Below are positions 34,986-45,985 of a stretch of DNA of 64,000 nucleotides, one piece after another. The notes under the pieces are model-generated. The model was not told the origin of the DNA. It worked only from the letters and a program-made list of their open reading frames with translations, and did not search any database. The DNA is taken from the NCBI GenBank assembly GCA_008828725.1, contig MEHQ01004064.1:44025-108024 (forward strand), read 5' to 3'. This DNA is from Saccharina japonica. Its lineage: Eukaryota; Sar; Phaeophyceae; Laminariales; Laminariaceae. How positions within the stretch are numbered: the stretch's first letter is position 1; the number at the start of each line of letters is the position of its first letter. A program made the translations under genes and the position numbers.

Positions 34986-36960
34986 GTATCACCACTCTGG
35001 ACTCTAATATGGATATAAAAACGGGGATTGATGTTCCAGGCCCAAGGTGGCGCAGCAGTGCGAATGAGATGTTGCAAATAATATTTCTGGCAGTTTTGGG
35101 CAGTTTCTCAGTTGACTAGCCCCGTCGCTCAGAAATTTCTGCCGCCAAGGGTCCCCCCTGTATATACCGTGTTGCGCTCGAGAGCATGTAACGTCCTCTA
35201 CTGTGTAGCTCCGTGTGCTGTGCTCTCGAGAGCATGAAAACGTCCTAGCTAACACGTCTCGGGGGCGGGCCAGAGGTTATTTTTTAGCCATGACGCGATA
35301 AAGTGGAAGTGCCTAACACGGCAACGGGTCGTGCTGTGCTCTGCTGTGACGCCGTTCTTCCCTCCCTTTCGGGTAATGGTTTCGAAGGAAAATTGCCACC
35401 ACTAGTACGGCACACGGAGATCGCCTTCTTCTTCTTTTTTTTGCTTTCGACCTATTGTAGAGAGACCAATGACCCACGCTCTAGCAAAAAAACAAGCAAC
35501 CAGCCAGCTACCTAACCGACCGACCAAACACGAATCAATCAACCAACGAGCAACAACCCAGCTCACCAAAGCAGCCAATCCCCCACTAACCAACCCACCC
35601 ACCCACCCACCCACCCACCCATCCACCCACCCCGTCCCCCCCTCACCCCTTCTTACCCTTCCGCTCCACCGCACCTGAGTTGACAGTTTTGATGAACCTT
35701 GGCACCGGGCCCTCCGCTGCGATGGTCTCCCAGCCGTCCCGGTCCGCGCAGTGTCCTCCACCTTGCGCCTGCGCCTCCCCCCACCTCCGCGTCACTCCGG
35801 CTGGCCCTGCGGAACCGCAGAGCCCGACAAATAAAACAAACAACTAACCATAAAGAAAACGGCTCAAACAACCACCCAGTTAAAACAGCCCAACAAAACC
35901 AACCAAGCAAATCAACCATGTAAGAAAAAAGAAAAAACAGCCCACACAACCAGCAACCAGCCAATCAAACGAACCAAACCAACCCAACCAACCAATCAAA
36001 GCAAAGCACCCCAAACAACCAACCAACTGTACCAACCCAACTCGACCCACCTCACCGCACCCCACCCCCATTCCCACCCCTACCCCCCCCCACCCGTCAC
36101 CCATCCTCACAACACGCAAAAGGTAAGCTACCTATCGGCGATCGAAGCTTGCGGGACGGGGGGTCAGTGGGCGCTAGCCGTGGCTCTCCTCCGAGAGATG
36201 TCAGCCCCCCCGCCGGCGGGGGAGGCGGCATCGGCGGGTTTTCGGGCCAACGTCATCGCCTATACGGCGGCCATAACCGCCTGCGGCGACTCGGGACAGT
36301 GGGAGCTCGCGGTGGGCCTGCTCAGGGAGATGACTGACAGCCAATCATCCCCTGGGGTTGGGGGTGGAGGTAGGGCCCGGGGTGGGGAAGGGTGGTGAAG
36401 GAGGGGGGGAGGGAGGGGCACGGGGGGGTGGAGAGGGAGGGCGAGAAGGAGGGAGTGGTGGCGCTGGCGGTAGCAGCAGCAGCGGCGGCGGCGGCGGCGA
36501 CGGCGATACTAGCGGCGGTAGCAGCGGAGGAGAAGGCGTTGGAGGGGGAGCGGGAAGGGAGGAGGGGGGGGCGATAACGCCGGATGTTCTGGCCTACAAC
36601 GCCGCGATGGCGGCTTGCGGCAACGCGGAGCAGTGGGAGCGCGCCTTACGACTTCTAGAGGAAATCTCGGCAGCGGGGCTGAGCCCCACGCTGGCCAGCT
36701 ACAACATCGCCGTCGCCGCTTGCGCGAGGGCCGGGCAGTGGGAGAGGGCGGTGGGGCTCCTCGGGGAGATGAGGGGCGCCGGGGTGGAGCCCGTTTCTAG
36801 CACGTTTTTGCCAGCGATTGAGGCGTGCCGTCGGGCTGGGGAGACGAGGCTGGCGTACGCGCTGACGAGGGAGAGGGACGCCGCTCAGAGGGAGGCGAGG
36901 AATATGGGTCGCTTTAAGTTCCAGTCGACGAAGCCGAAGGACAGCAAGGGGAGGAAATGA
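31484..36960 (+). CDS. Multi-exon PPR protein running from spacer into arm C
   Basis: Exons are 31,484-32,062, about 33,620-33,749 and 36,123-36,960, all phase 0. Together they give about nine 35-residue PPR motifs, for example WEIAVGFLREMSEKGIAPN, WAEAVAMLREMPKKGIVPD and WERALRLLEEISAAGLSP. They end in a basic tail (QSTKPKDSKGRK) and a TGA. The second exon ends PDE and the third starts VSYLSAIEACG, completing one PPR repeat exactly. The first intron has a GC donor (GCGAGT) in both contigs. Problems: the middle exon has several indels here (clean in contig A at 12,329-12,457), and a frame slip lies in the Gly-rich linker around 36,345-36,400. The 5' end is missing, since the inverted arm begins about 340 bp upstream. 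The likely role is organellar RNA binding; the RNA target cannot be told. Confidence 0.75.
32407..33543. repeat. Tandem pair of about 570-bp dispersed repeats inserted in the contig B intron
   Basis: Unit 1 (about 32,407-32,988) and unit 2 (about 32,991-33,543) both run from an ATGATATATTTATAGTTGG module through GGGTGCCGTTTTTTTTTG, TTACATAGTAAAACC, GCTGTCGTC and TCCCGGCAT/TCCCGCAT to a poly-C end. The contig A intron (11,915-12,328) lacks both units and passes straight through the corresponding C tract. The second half of each unit is the poly-C-terminated family seen at 5,090-5,345. Confidence 0.75.
34766..34986. repeat. Long CAA tract at the palindrome junction (contig B)
   Basis: Interrupted then pure CAA units, equivalent to 13,462-13,640. 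The sequence to its right is arm C, the reverse complement of the arm that lies before the PPR exons. The junction therefore sits exactly at low-complexity DNA. Confidence 0.95.
35470..36115. repeat. A/C-rich strand-asymmetric intron segment (arm C)
   Basis: CAACCAACC and CCACCCACCCACC runs with hardly any G or T. This is the inverse of 9,825-10,450. In this orientation it lies in the PPR gene's last intron and ends at the acceptor CGCAAAAG, so it may serve as an extended pyrimidine-poor tract before the exon. Confidence 0.75.
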
Positions 36961-37572
36961 TGCGTTGCATTCGTTCGAAGGGTGCTAAGCTATGAGACCG
37001 CGATATGATCGCCGCCCCCTGTACTAAGGCCTTGACGTCTTCTGTTTAGCTTTTTTGCGTTGCATATAATGGGGGCAAAGTAAAAGTGCTGGAGATGCTA
37101 AGGGGGGGGGGCAAAGAGTGACGGCACGCAAAGGGGGAAAAAAAATGCCGACATCACGCTATCCCAAGAGTTTGGCCAAATTTGGCCAGAAGTAAGTTTG
37201 GTGTTACCAAAGCCATCCATCAACCTGGGGCTGGGCACTGGCACAGTATGTATGTCAGATTTCAATTGATTGGGGCCGCCAGTACATGTTGCCAGCAGAT
37301 TTGATCTTACACACGCCCAAGAAACACGCCACGTTATATGATGGAGACTCGTAAAAAATGCATTCCGGGGGGCGAGAAGAGAGAGCGGGGGGGAGTCAGT
37401 AACCGCGATGGACGAAGACCTCAGCCAATGATGCCACGGGCTCTGAGGACGTTGCTGCTGCTGCTTCTGCTGCTGAGTCTGAACCTGAACTGGAAGCATC
37501 GCATTCGACGTGATTCGACCGAGTGGCCACAAAGAAGCGGTACGATGGTAAACCGCGCGAGGACAAGGGGGG

Positions 37573-37615
37573 TGGCTGAAAGCCGCGAAGAACAAGAAGA
37601 TTGGGAGTTCGAATC
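37573..37615 (+). other. Pol III box A/box B-like pair (possible tRNA-derived relic)
   Basis: TGGCTGAAAGC at 37,573-37,583 resembles a tRNA box A and GTTCGAATC at 37,607-37,615 is a perfect box B. The latter sits in a GGGAG-TTCGAAT-CTCCC T-arm-like hairpin. No acceptor or anticodon stem can be built, and arm A has a mutated version, so it is not a functional tRNA. Confidence 0.35.
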
Positions 37616-37910
37616 TCCCTGGGTTCACCATGTTGCGGCAGCTAGTCAAGCTATCCTGGCTATGACTTACCTTCTGTCTCCTGGTTTCATAGGAGGGTAG
37701 ATGGTCCTTCCGAAGCTCCCGCTCAGGTGCAAGCGGGGTAATTGAACGTCAGCATTCTGAATCCCCACGTTTTACATCGCAAAGCCGAAGTCTCGCGAAA
37801 ACACATGGAACGATGCGTGTGTTACGAGCTCATAGAAGTTCGTTAGCCTTTAGCCCTTTTGGTGTACTTATAATAGTTGTTTCTTTGAGTTATTCTCCGT
37901 TTTCACATGT

Positions 37911-38382
37911 AACAACCGATTTTCCTAATTGAGAATTGCCTTTCCGATGAGAATGAAAATCGATTTTAGTACTTTGTTATTGTTTAAGAGTTGTATTCCG
38001 CTCACGATCAAAATTTGACCTACTGTAGAAAATATGTCCCTCGATGGTACGTATCGATCCACGAAAAAAAAATGAAATCGGCCTTGACAGACTCCAAAAA
38101 TCAAGGATTTAAGGGACTTTGCATTTATGAGCGAGGTCCCTCGCCCATATGAGCGAGGTCCCTCGCCCATAAATACAGGTTTTCTGGGATCCTCGATATC
38201 TTGAGACTGCCGATGCCGATTTCGTTTTTTTTTTTTTGTCATCGACGGGTGTCACAACTGACAATAGTTTACAGTGAAAAAAATGCCTGTAAGGGAAGTA
38301 CACCTCTTACAATTCAAAAAACAATATTTTCGATTTTCATTCTCATCGGAAAGGCAATTCTCAATTAGGAAAATCGGCTGTT
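37911..38382. mobile_element. 472-bp non-autonomous DNA transposon inserted only in arm C
   Basis: The ends are near-perfect inverted repeats of about 50 bp, beginning AACARCCGATTTTCC. They are flanked by the direct repeat ATGT (37,907-37,910 and 38,383-38,386). Arms A and B have a single ATGT (ACAT at 8,083-8,086 and 28,235-28,238) and no element, which is a clean empty site. The interior has two tandem GAGCGAGGTCCCTCGCCCAT units, each a small hairpin, and no transposase frame. Superfamily uncertain. Confidence 0.85.
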
Positions 38383-38599
38383 ATGTGTTCTTCCTTTCGT
38401 AGGTGTTGAATAAATACTAGGTGTTGACGGTAACGCAGCATGCGCCCCCCCCTGGGACAGGCGTTACGATGCGCCCGGCAGGTGAAACCGCCTGCTCGAT
38501 GAATCATCCGTCCTACTCCCACAGGGTTGACCTCCACGACTCTGCGCCCGATTCGTTGCGGCTGCACTGCCACGGTCCATCGTCCTTTTCTTGTAGTAA

Positions 38600-38930
38600 T
38601 AGTTGTTGTTGCTGTTGCTGTTGGCGGTGTTGCTGCTGTTGCTACTTATGGTTGCTATAGCTGCTGCTGCTACTACTGCTGTAGTTGTTGCTGCTGGCAT
38701 GTTGACCGTCGCTGCCATCACTGCAGTCTGTTGCTGCCACTGCCGTCTAGCGCGGCACGTTTCTGCCTGCTACCACTGCTGCCACTGCCTGCTGCTGTCA
38801 GTCATGATCAGAGTATGCGGTCGACTGCTGTGTAACTGCCTGCTGCTGCTGCTGCCGACTGCTGTGTAACTGCCTGCTGCTGCTGCTGCCGACACTGCTG
38901 TCTGTCGCTGCTCTACTACTGTACGGGTCT
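38600..38930. repeat. CTG/GTT-rich low-complexity region (arm C)
   Basis: Inverse of the CAG-rich region at 7,565-7,850, with additional TTG/CTG runs. No exon is recognised. Confidence 0.65.
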
Positions 38931-39084
38931 GATGGTAAATATACGAGACGCCTAGATTTGCCGCAAAACGTTCAAACGCACCTTGCATTTACGATCGGAC
39001 TGATGCTCCAAGCGACTTTCTCTCAAGAGAGTCGGATCGAAAACAACAAAAAAAACGGCACTTCGTACCAGGTAGACTATACCT

Positions 39085-39345
39085 GACGCGTACTACGTTA
39101 GAGGTACTGCTGTACCGTTTTTTTTGGCTGAAATGGTCTCTGAATGATCGGACGAAAATCGTCGAACTTTCTTTCTATAAATAGTGATGCAATTTTGTTC
39201 ATTGAAAACTTAAGCCATTGCATTGTTCATCGGGTAGCGCTTTTGTTTTCCTTGGGTGGGGTATAGAGCTCCTCAAGTGACCACCCTTTTGAGGCAAAAA
39301 CATGGTGCACCTGCACCTCTACCGTAGCATGCGCCACCTGGTACT
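39085..39345 (-). repeat. Dispersed GCATGC repeat family, arm C copy
   Basis: Reverse complement of the family at 7,150-7,390, with GGTGCACC, CTCCTCAAGTGACCACCC and CGTAGCATGCG modules. It is closer than the arm A copy to the distant members at 55,825 and 58,346, again suggesting that arm C is the more faithful copy. Confidence 0.65.
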
Positions 39346-41089
39346 TTTATTCCCTTCAAACAAAAAACGCCATCACCAGGGTTTCCACCGATCCGTACTT
39401 TTATTATAGCATGTCAGACGGCTACGTGCGTACACGACACGAGGCGGGGCGTAGCAGGGAGGTGGAATAAGTCTACACCGTCACCCACCAACCACGACCA
39501 CCGTGACCATCACCGTCATTACCAACACTAACGCCAGCAACACCACCACCGCCACCCCTAACACCACCGCGGGGGGCGAGCGGTCTATCGCGACGACGAC
39601 AAACAAACCGAAGCCTAAAAAAGCACGTATTGAAGAAAACATGTGAGGGGGAATAAAAACGATAAGAGACAAAACAAAACGAAAATAATCAGAAGCGTAA
39701 GCGGCCACCAACATTTACAAACTCAAATCAAAGCAACACAGCCGGAGAGAGCCGAACGAAAACGCACAGGAATAAAGCTTCTCGCGTTGAGCTTTTTGGA
39801 CATTTGTTTTTCTTTTTATCCTCAAGAGGGCCACCACGAAACAAAATGTGCAAAAAACAACAACTGAGACTTCATCGAACAACAACACAACGAGCGCAGC
39901 AACGAGCACGCCCCCCCCATACAAATACGTAGCAGTAGCGGTAGCAGTAGCAGTAGCAACAGCCCCAAACACTTTTGAATGAAAACAAAACCATGCCGGA
40001 ATTCGGGCGAGAAATGAGCAGGCGTCACAAAACACGGAACCACGGCAGACCTGCGTCGCGTGAGGAAAAAAAAACTCAGCAGAAACCACGAGCACGAACC
40101 CTTCCTTGCCCAAAGGCCTCCCAACGAAAAACGGGGACTGGGGGCCATTGCTTTGACCAACCCAACTTTATCGCGGGCGGAAAGAAGAGAAAGTCAACGA
40201 CGATCCCACCGTCCCGTCGAAGAGCAGATGGAGGGGAGGGGGGGGGGGGGGGGGGGGGGAGGGGGGCGTTGCTATCAAACACCCCCGATTTTCACCTAGA
40301 ACAACAACGGGTACCTCCCACCTCTCGCCCCCTACTGCGCCGACGGGGGTGGGGGGAGGGGATCACCAACAAACATCCCCGCTATATACATAGCATCACA
40401 GCGCCTACTTTCCTTGAACTCTTTGACAGCATTCGGAGCGGCTGCCCCCCCCTCCCCCGAATTCCCTCCCAACGGCCCTTGAACTCCTCTTCGCAGCACT
40501 TGAAACGACTGCTGCCCCCCCCCGTTCTCCCTATTTAATCCAATCCAAACCCTCCCTCGCTTCCTTCACAGTACTTGGAACGGCTGTTGCTGCACCCCGC
40601 TCCGTCTCGAAAGGGATGCGTGGTCAATGGTCAAATGACTAAGGCAAGCAACAAATAAGTACCCCCCCCCCCCCCCCCCCCCCCCTTCCAACTCCTCGCC
40701 TCCCCTTCCCCCCTCCACATCGTAACCAAATGCCTCCTCCATTTCCTTGACTCCCCTTCACAAGCACTTTGAACGTCTGCCCCCCCCTCCCATAGCCAAT
40801 GCCCCCCCCCCCAGCTCCTTGCACACATTCTCCCCACCCGCTTCCCTATTCAATGCCCACTGCAGCTTCTTGAACTCCTCTCGACAGTTTCACAGTACTT
40901 GAAAAGGCTGCTGTTGCCCTCGATGTTGATTGGACCACGCGCCGGAAGGGTTTCGAAGCTGCTCGATCTCCGCTGGGGTAAGGGAGTTCAAAATCTGCGC
41001 GGGGTGGGGGGGGTGGGGGCGTTGGGGTGGAGGGCGGGGAGACAGAGAAAGGTGGCGATGGGGGGAGAAGAGGTGGTAGAGGGGCGATG

Positions 41090-41345
41090 GCGGGGGGGGG
41101 GGGGGGGGCGTACTCATGTCGTACATGGCCGTGGTCGTATGACAATAGACCCTCGCATCTGTACAATGCCGGGATGGAGCATGTCGGGTTTTCACCGACC
41201 AGGAAGGCAGGCATTGCTACTGTAGCACCAAGCGCGAAGCGCCGTGAGGTGTTCGGCGAGTCGCATAAAGGGTGAGCTGTATCCTACTAAGAACCGCTTG
41301 TGAGGTGGACTTACTTGCACATGGACGACAGCCTCCAATGAAATG
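41090..41345 (-). repeat. Poly-C-terminated dispersed repeat, arm C copy
   Basis: Reverse complement of 5,090-5,345, beginning with a G run and GTACTCATGTCGTACATGGC. Confidence 0.65.
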
Positions 41346-41504
41346 ATTTACATAGTCACGTGGCTATATTTTGTTATGTACAGCACCATTAAGTCGCTCA
41401 TATAGCCCGTGACTAGGCCAACAATTAGGGTTTCCGCGCCTGTTGCGCGGCAGACTTATTGAGGGCCCCCGGAGGTCCAAAAAATAAGATATATGCGTGA
41501 ATAC

Positions 41505-41850
41505 ATGCCCGAAAACTACGTGTGACAAATTGCGTTTAAACGCTTAAAAATGTTTCCTTCCACCCATGTACGTGTATACGGCGAGCGTAAATATGTGGTT
41601 AAAACAATAGTTATCGCGCGAACAAGTCGCGCGGCCTGGAAACCCGTGCTACGCTACGTGCAACACGCCTTTAAATACATGCCCGAAAACCACTTGACAA
41701 ATTGCGTTTAAACGCCTAAAATTGTTTTTTTTCCCACCTATGTACGTGTATACGGCAAGCGTAAATATGTACCTAAAAAAATAGTTATCGCGCGAAACAA
41801 GTCGCGCGGCCTGGAAACCCGTGTTGCGCGGAGCCTGTTGCGTAATTCCG
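41505..41850. repeat. Tandem pair of about 175-bp units, arm C copy
   Basis: Both units begin ACATGCCCGAAAAC and contain GCGTTTAAACGC, GTAAATATGT and TAGTTATCGCGCGAA segments, ending near GCCTGGAAACCCGTG. Better preserved than at 4,595-4,935. Confidence 0.75.
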
Positions 41851-42684
41851 CAATTCCGACCCAAAGGTTCAGCGTAACAGCGCAACAGCTATAAGTAATG
41901 CCCTGGGTTGTAGATATGTAGGCTAGCGGACAATGATGTACAACCAACATGAATCACAATCGCAGTGACTTACGTAGGCGACGTACGTGGTGAGTGGGTA
42001 GGTACTTCGTATATAACGAACATGAATACACTTCGTTTTTGTCTCTTCCAATGTACCTGGATTGCTGGTGTGTGTATGTTGTGCTTGTGTCGTGTCCGGT
42101 ACGGTGGCATGGCATTGCATTGTCTACCTCTCTCAAGCGCATTACAATGCCCAGTGGTATCTCTTTGTGTCGTAATTCTGTGACCACAGAGCTTGTATCC
42201 CTCCAGGATGAAGGATCAGCACGGGCACGTGGGTAAGCACAATTCGACGAGAGTTGACGAGGGAAGAAAGTGCTAAAATCTTCTCGCGATAAAAATGCAA
42301 GGCACGTACCGTAGTGGGGAGGGGGGAGAAGAGCCTACTTAGTGACCCCGGATCTGAGTTACGACTAAAGAGGGAGAGATAATAGAAGGGCGAAGATAAT
42401 GAATGGGATGGGGGGATGGACTGGGTGTGCTGGATGTTGAAGAGTAGAACGAACAGATTCAATGTGAAGAACACACACACGCACACAAATGTAATTCAAT
42501 CAACCTGAACGTGGATGAATCGTGTTGATTGCCACGACCACTTCCCCCCCTCTTTCCTTAACCTTCGCAACCTCAAGAGATGTACCGCGAGAAAAAAAAA
42601 TGAAAACCTACCGGTCTTTTGGGGGCACTTCAAGGCCCCGCAAGGCCCCCTCTCGCCTTATCATACTATTTTTAGTGTGGGGGG

Positions 42685-42789
42685 CGGTCAGTCAAGCGGT
42701 CAAATCGGTCAGTCAAGCGGTCAAACCGGTCAGTCAAGCGGTCAAACCGATCAGTTAAGCGGTCAAACCGGTCAGTCAAGCGGTCAAAC
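42685..42789. repeat. Perfect 21-bp minisatellite, five units (arm C)
   Basis: Five consecutive 21-bp units of CGGTCAGTCAAGCGGTCAAAC with only three or four substitutions in total. Because 21 is divisible by 3, frames stay open and read as SGQTGQS heptads. That is a property of the repeat, not evidence of a gene. Confidence 0.9.
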
Positions 42790-42904
42790 CGCCGTCTACC
42801 TTCCGCCATTTCCCTCACCTTCGCAAACCTGAAGATGTATCGCGAGATTATGAGGTTGAGGACGAACATGAGGACGAACCACAAGTACCTGCCAAGTAGC
42901 CAGG

Positions 42905-43385
42905 TCGCGACGGAGACAAAAGTGAAACGGCAACGAAACGGTCAGACGAAACGATAGAAAAAGAAGCGATGTAAAACGAAGCGATGTAAAACGAAGCGAT
43001 GTAAAACGAAACGATACAAAAGGGAACGGTGAAAAAGTGAAAAACGAACCAGCAACGAGAAGGCAAAAAAACGAAACGGTTAACAACAAAACGGCAAAGA
43101 AAACGATGAAAAGAAAAAAATGAAACGTCAACACGAAACACGAACGAAACGGCAATACGAAACGGAAACAAAAAAGCAAAACAGCAACGAAACGGCAATG
43201 CCAAGCGATAAAGAACGATTCACAACGAAGCGGTAGAACGAAATGGTCATGAAACCGTACAGAAATCGTAACAAAACGAAACGGCACGGCAACGACACAG
43301 TAAAACAAAACGGTGAAACCAAACGGTAACCAAACGGTAGAACAAAACGGTAGCCAAACGGTAGCCAAACGGTAACAAACGGTAT
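42905..43385. repeat. Degenerate CGAAACGG-type short repeat (arm C)
   Basis: CGAAACGGCAA, CGAAGCGATGTAAAA and AAACGGTAGCC motifs recur. Inverse of 2,950-3,420. Confidence 0.7.
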
Positions 43386-44002
43386 CGGGCTGGTGACAGA
43401 TGACCTGTTGACCTGTTGAACTACATGCCACGTATCATCACTCCCCTCCAATAAAACCGAGTACATACTATAGCATCGCAGTCACCAACACTACTCGTAC
43501 TCGTCTCTTCAGTCTTTCCGCTAGACTTTTCCTTTTTCAACACAATATTCGTTTTATCCAGTTTATTCTTTTCACTTCCTCGTTTTCTTTTTCTTCGCTT
43601 GTTTTTCCCCGTTTGTTCTTTTATTTTACGCTTTTCATTTTTTTCCTTTACTCGAACCAACGAATACCGAAATGGTGAAGAAAATAAAAACGTCAATTTC
43701 CCCCTCTGAAGTTCCAAGAGGGTTAAGACACTCACCCGACGATAATGTACGCCAAATCGAGGCTAAGCCGCATGACGTAGTAGGCGCAATACACGTACGT
43801 CCATCCCGTGCTATACCGGGTGCCCGCCATCCATCCCGAAATTGGCGCCTGTTTTTTTTTTTTTTTTTTTTTTTTTTTTCCAATGACAAGGGAGAGAGAG
43901 AGAGAGAGAGCATGTACCATTAAAGGGTGAAAATATGTGATGTCAGCAGGAGACACGTCCCTGTGAAAACGGACTTGCATTGTGGCGATGAAGCTAACTT
44001 GA

Positions 44003-44003
44003 G

Positions 44004-44042
<39 letters not shown>
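44003..44042. repeat. CAA microsatellite (arm C)
   Basis: About 13 CAA units, shorter than the GTT array at 2,231-2,303 in arm A. Confidence 0.9.
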
Positions 44043-44043
<1 letters not shown>

Positions 44044-44480
44044 TGTCGGTGTCAACCGAAGGCGTCCGCTGCCAAATCATGGGGTATGACATACATATAG
44101 ACCGAGCGATCCACCCTACAGTACAACCTACCAGGTATTCATAGCAGTTTGGCGTCCTTCAAGCGGAACATTATTAAAAAGAAAATTCCAGGCTGTCAAA
44201 AAAAGGGGTGGCTGGGTGTAAAAAAAGCAAAAAAATATATATATATATACCAAATTGAAACAATATTCCATTTTGCAGGGCTAATTGATAAGGCGCCTCA
44301 AGAAAAACAATCGTGTTATCACAGGCGAGCTGGCTGCGCTTGGCACCCTGGCCGGCGGCGTGCCTGACATCATCAGGGTAGCTGGTGGGGTTCCACCGGG
44401 TCTTTCGAAGGAAGGGCTGGATGTATTTCTGCACCTTGTGGGCGGAAGCAGGGTGCCAAATACCACGAAGCGGACGAGCC

Positions 44481-44654
44481 CCCGGCAAAAGGGGAAGGGC
44501 CCACGGCTAAAGGGGAAGGGCCCACGGCTAAAGGGGAAGAGCCCACGGCAAAAGGGGAAGGGCCCACGGCTAAAGGGGAAGAGCCCACGGCAAAAGGGGA
44601 AGGGCCCACGGCTAAAGGGGAAGAGCCCACGGCTAAAGGGGAAGGGCCCACGGC
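44481..44654. repeat. Perfect 21-bp minisatellite, eight units (arm C)
   Basis: Eight units of CGGCWAAAGGGGAAGRGCCCA. On the plus strand the array sits in an uninterrupted 178-codon frame (44,285-44,821) and encodes GKGPRLK/GKSPRQK heptads. The preceding sequence encodes ELAALGTLAGGVPDII. I recognise no family, and other frames are open too, so I annotate only the repeat. A coding role is possible but unsupported. Confidence 0.85.
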
Positions 44655-45824
44655 GGGGTCAAAGCACCGAGTGGGAGAAGGGTGCACGTGCACGATCTAT
44701 AACACTCTCCCTGAGAAAGTGCTGTCTCCTGACCAAAGATGTCGGGAGACATGTCAAGCAAGGCAAGACATGTGCTGTCGAGGGTGTCCATAGGGCCGAA
44801 GTGGTCCACACTAAAACCTAGTAGTTTGGTGTCAGTCAGTCACGGCATGTCAAGGCAAATCTGCTGTCTGTCAAGGGTTGAAAGTCCTGTCTCCCGACAT
44901 CTTTGCTCCTGACAGCTTCGCCAGTATGCAAGGAATGCGAGGCAAACAAAAATATTCGAGCTGGTTTCCAGCAAGGAAACACAACACTTGTCACCTTCGA
45001 AACACTTGCCATGATGAGCTCTGGAAGACAGAAAAATAAAAACGTGATTAAAAACGGGAATAATCCGACCTGCCCCCCAAAAACAATACACTCACCCACA
45101 CTATGAGGAGGAACAGCACCGGGAAGGAGGCGCAGTTGATCAGCAGTATCAGACCGTCAAGCACCGCCAGCATTCGAACCGTCTTTCCCAGAGAAAACGC
45201 CTCCAAAAGTCGAACCTCGTGCGGCGTTATGAACGTCCCCGACACGCCTTTTCAAAAGGTTGGAAACCCACCAAGGGGTGGGGGAAGGGGCAGGTTGAGC
45301 GGGGAAGGGGGGGCGGGGCAGCGTGCACGACCGTAATATGCGCAAGTCGACGTGACAAACGAATGGGGGGACAAGGGGCGGCGGTGAGCGTGGGGGGGTA
45401 AACGGCTCCGAAAATGTTGTAAACCGCCGGGAGGGAGGCGGCTAGAGCGGGGCGAGGGGGTACTCAGTACTCGTTATCATCCATGGCCGGGTGGGATTTG
45501 GGGGGGGCAGGCGGCGCGGAAGCAGGCCGCGTCGGCGGCGCGGGGGGCGGGGCGGGGGCGGCCAGCATCAATGGAATGTGCACTCAAGGCGGGGCAACAA
45601 TATGGGGGGGGGAGGAGGGCACGGCTTTTGAATGTTGGAAACTCCGTAAATTTGTGAAGCAGTGATCTAAAGTACAGTAGCTATTATTAATAATAGACAC
45701 GAGCCTGTGGGAAAAAAACTCGGATCACATTATATACTGGTTATAGTGTTGTTCCCGTTTTTTGTTTGGGGGGGGGGGGGGAAACCCCGATAACGGTGGA
45801 TAAAGTCGCGTGGGAGCAGGGTGG

Positions 45825-45985
45825 GGGGGGAAGGGGTACCCATGTCATGCACGGCCGTAGTCGTTTGACCTTAGACCCTCGCACCCTCACAATGCCGGGA
45901 CGGACGGAGCACGTCGGGTTTTCACCAACGAGGCAGGCAGTGCATGCACCAAGCGCGAAGCGGGGGCATATCTGATATTAACCCC
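45825..45985 (-). repeat. Poly-C-terminated dispersed repeat, arm C copy near right end
   Basis: Reverse complement of 340-510, with CCCATGTCATGCACGGCCGT, CTCACAATGCCGGGAC and CGGGTTTTCACCAACGAGG modules. Confidence 0.65.

Noticed and set aside
37590..37640. tRNA gene on the strength of GTTCGAATC and a following GGGTTCACCA
   Set aside because: No complementary 5' acceptor strand and no anticodon arm. The spacing between the A and B boxes is too short for a full cloverleaf.
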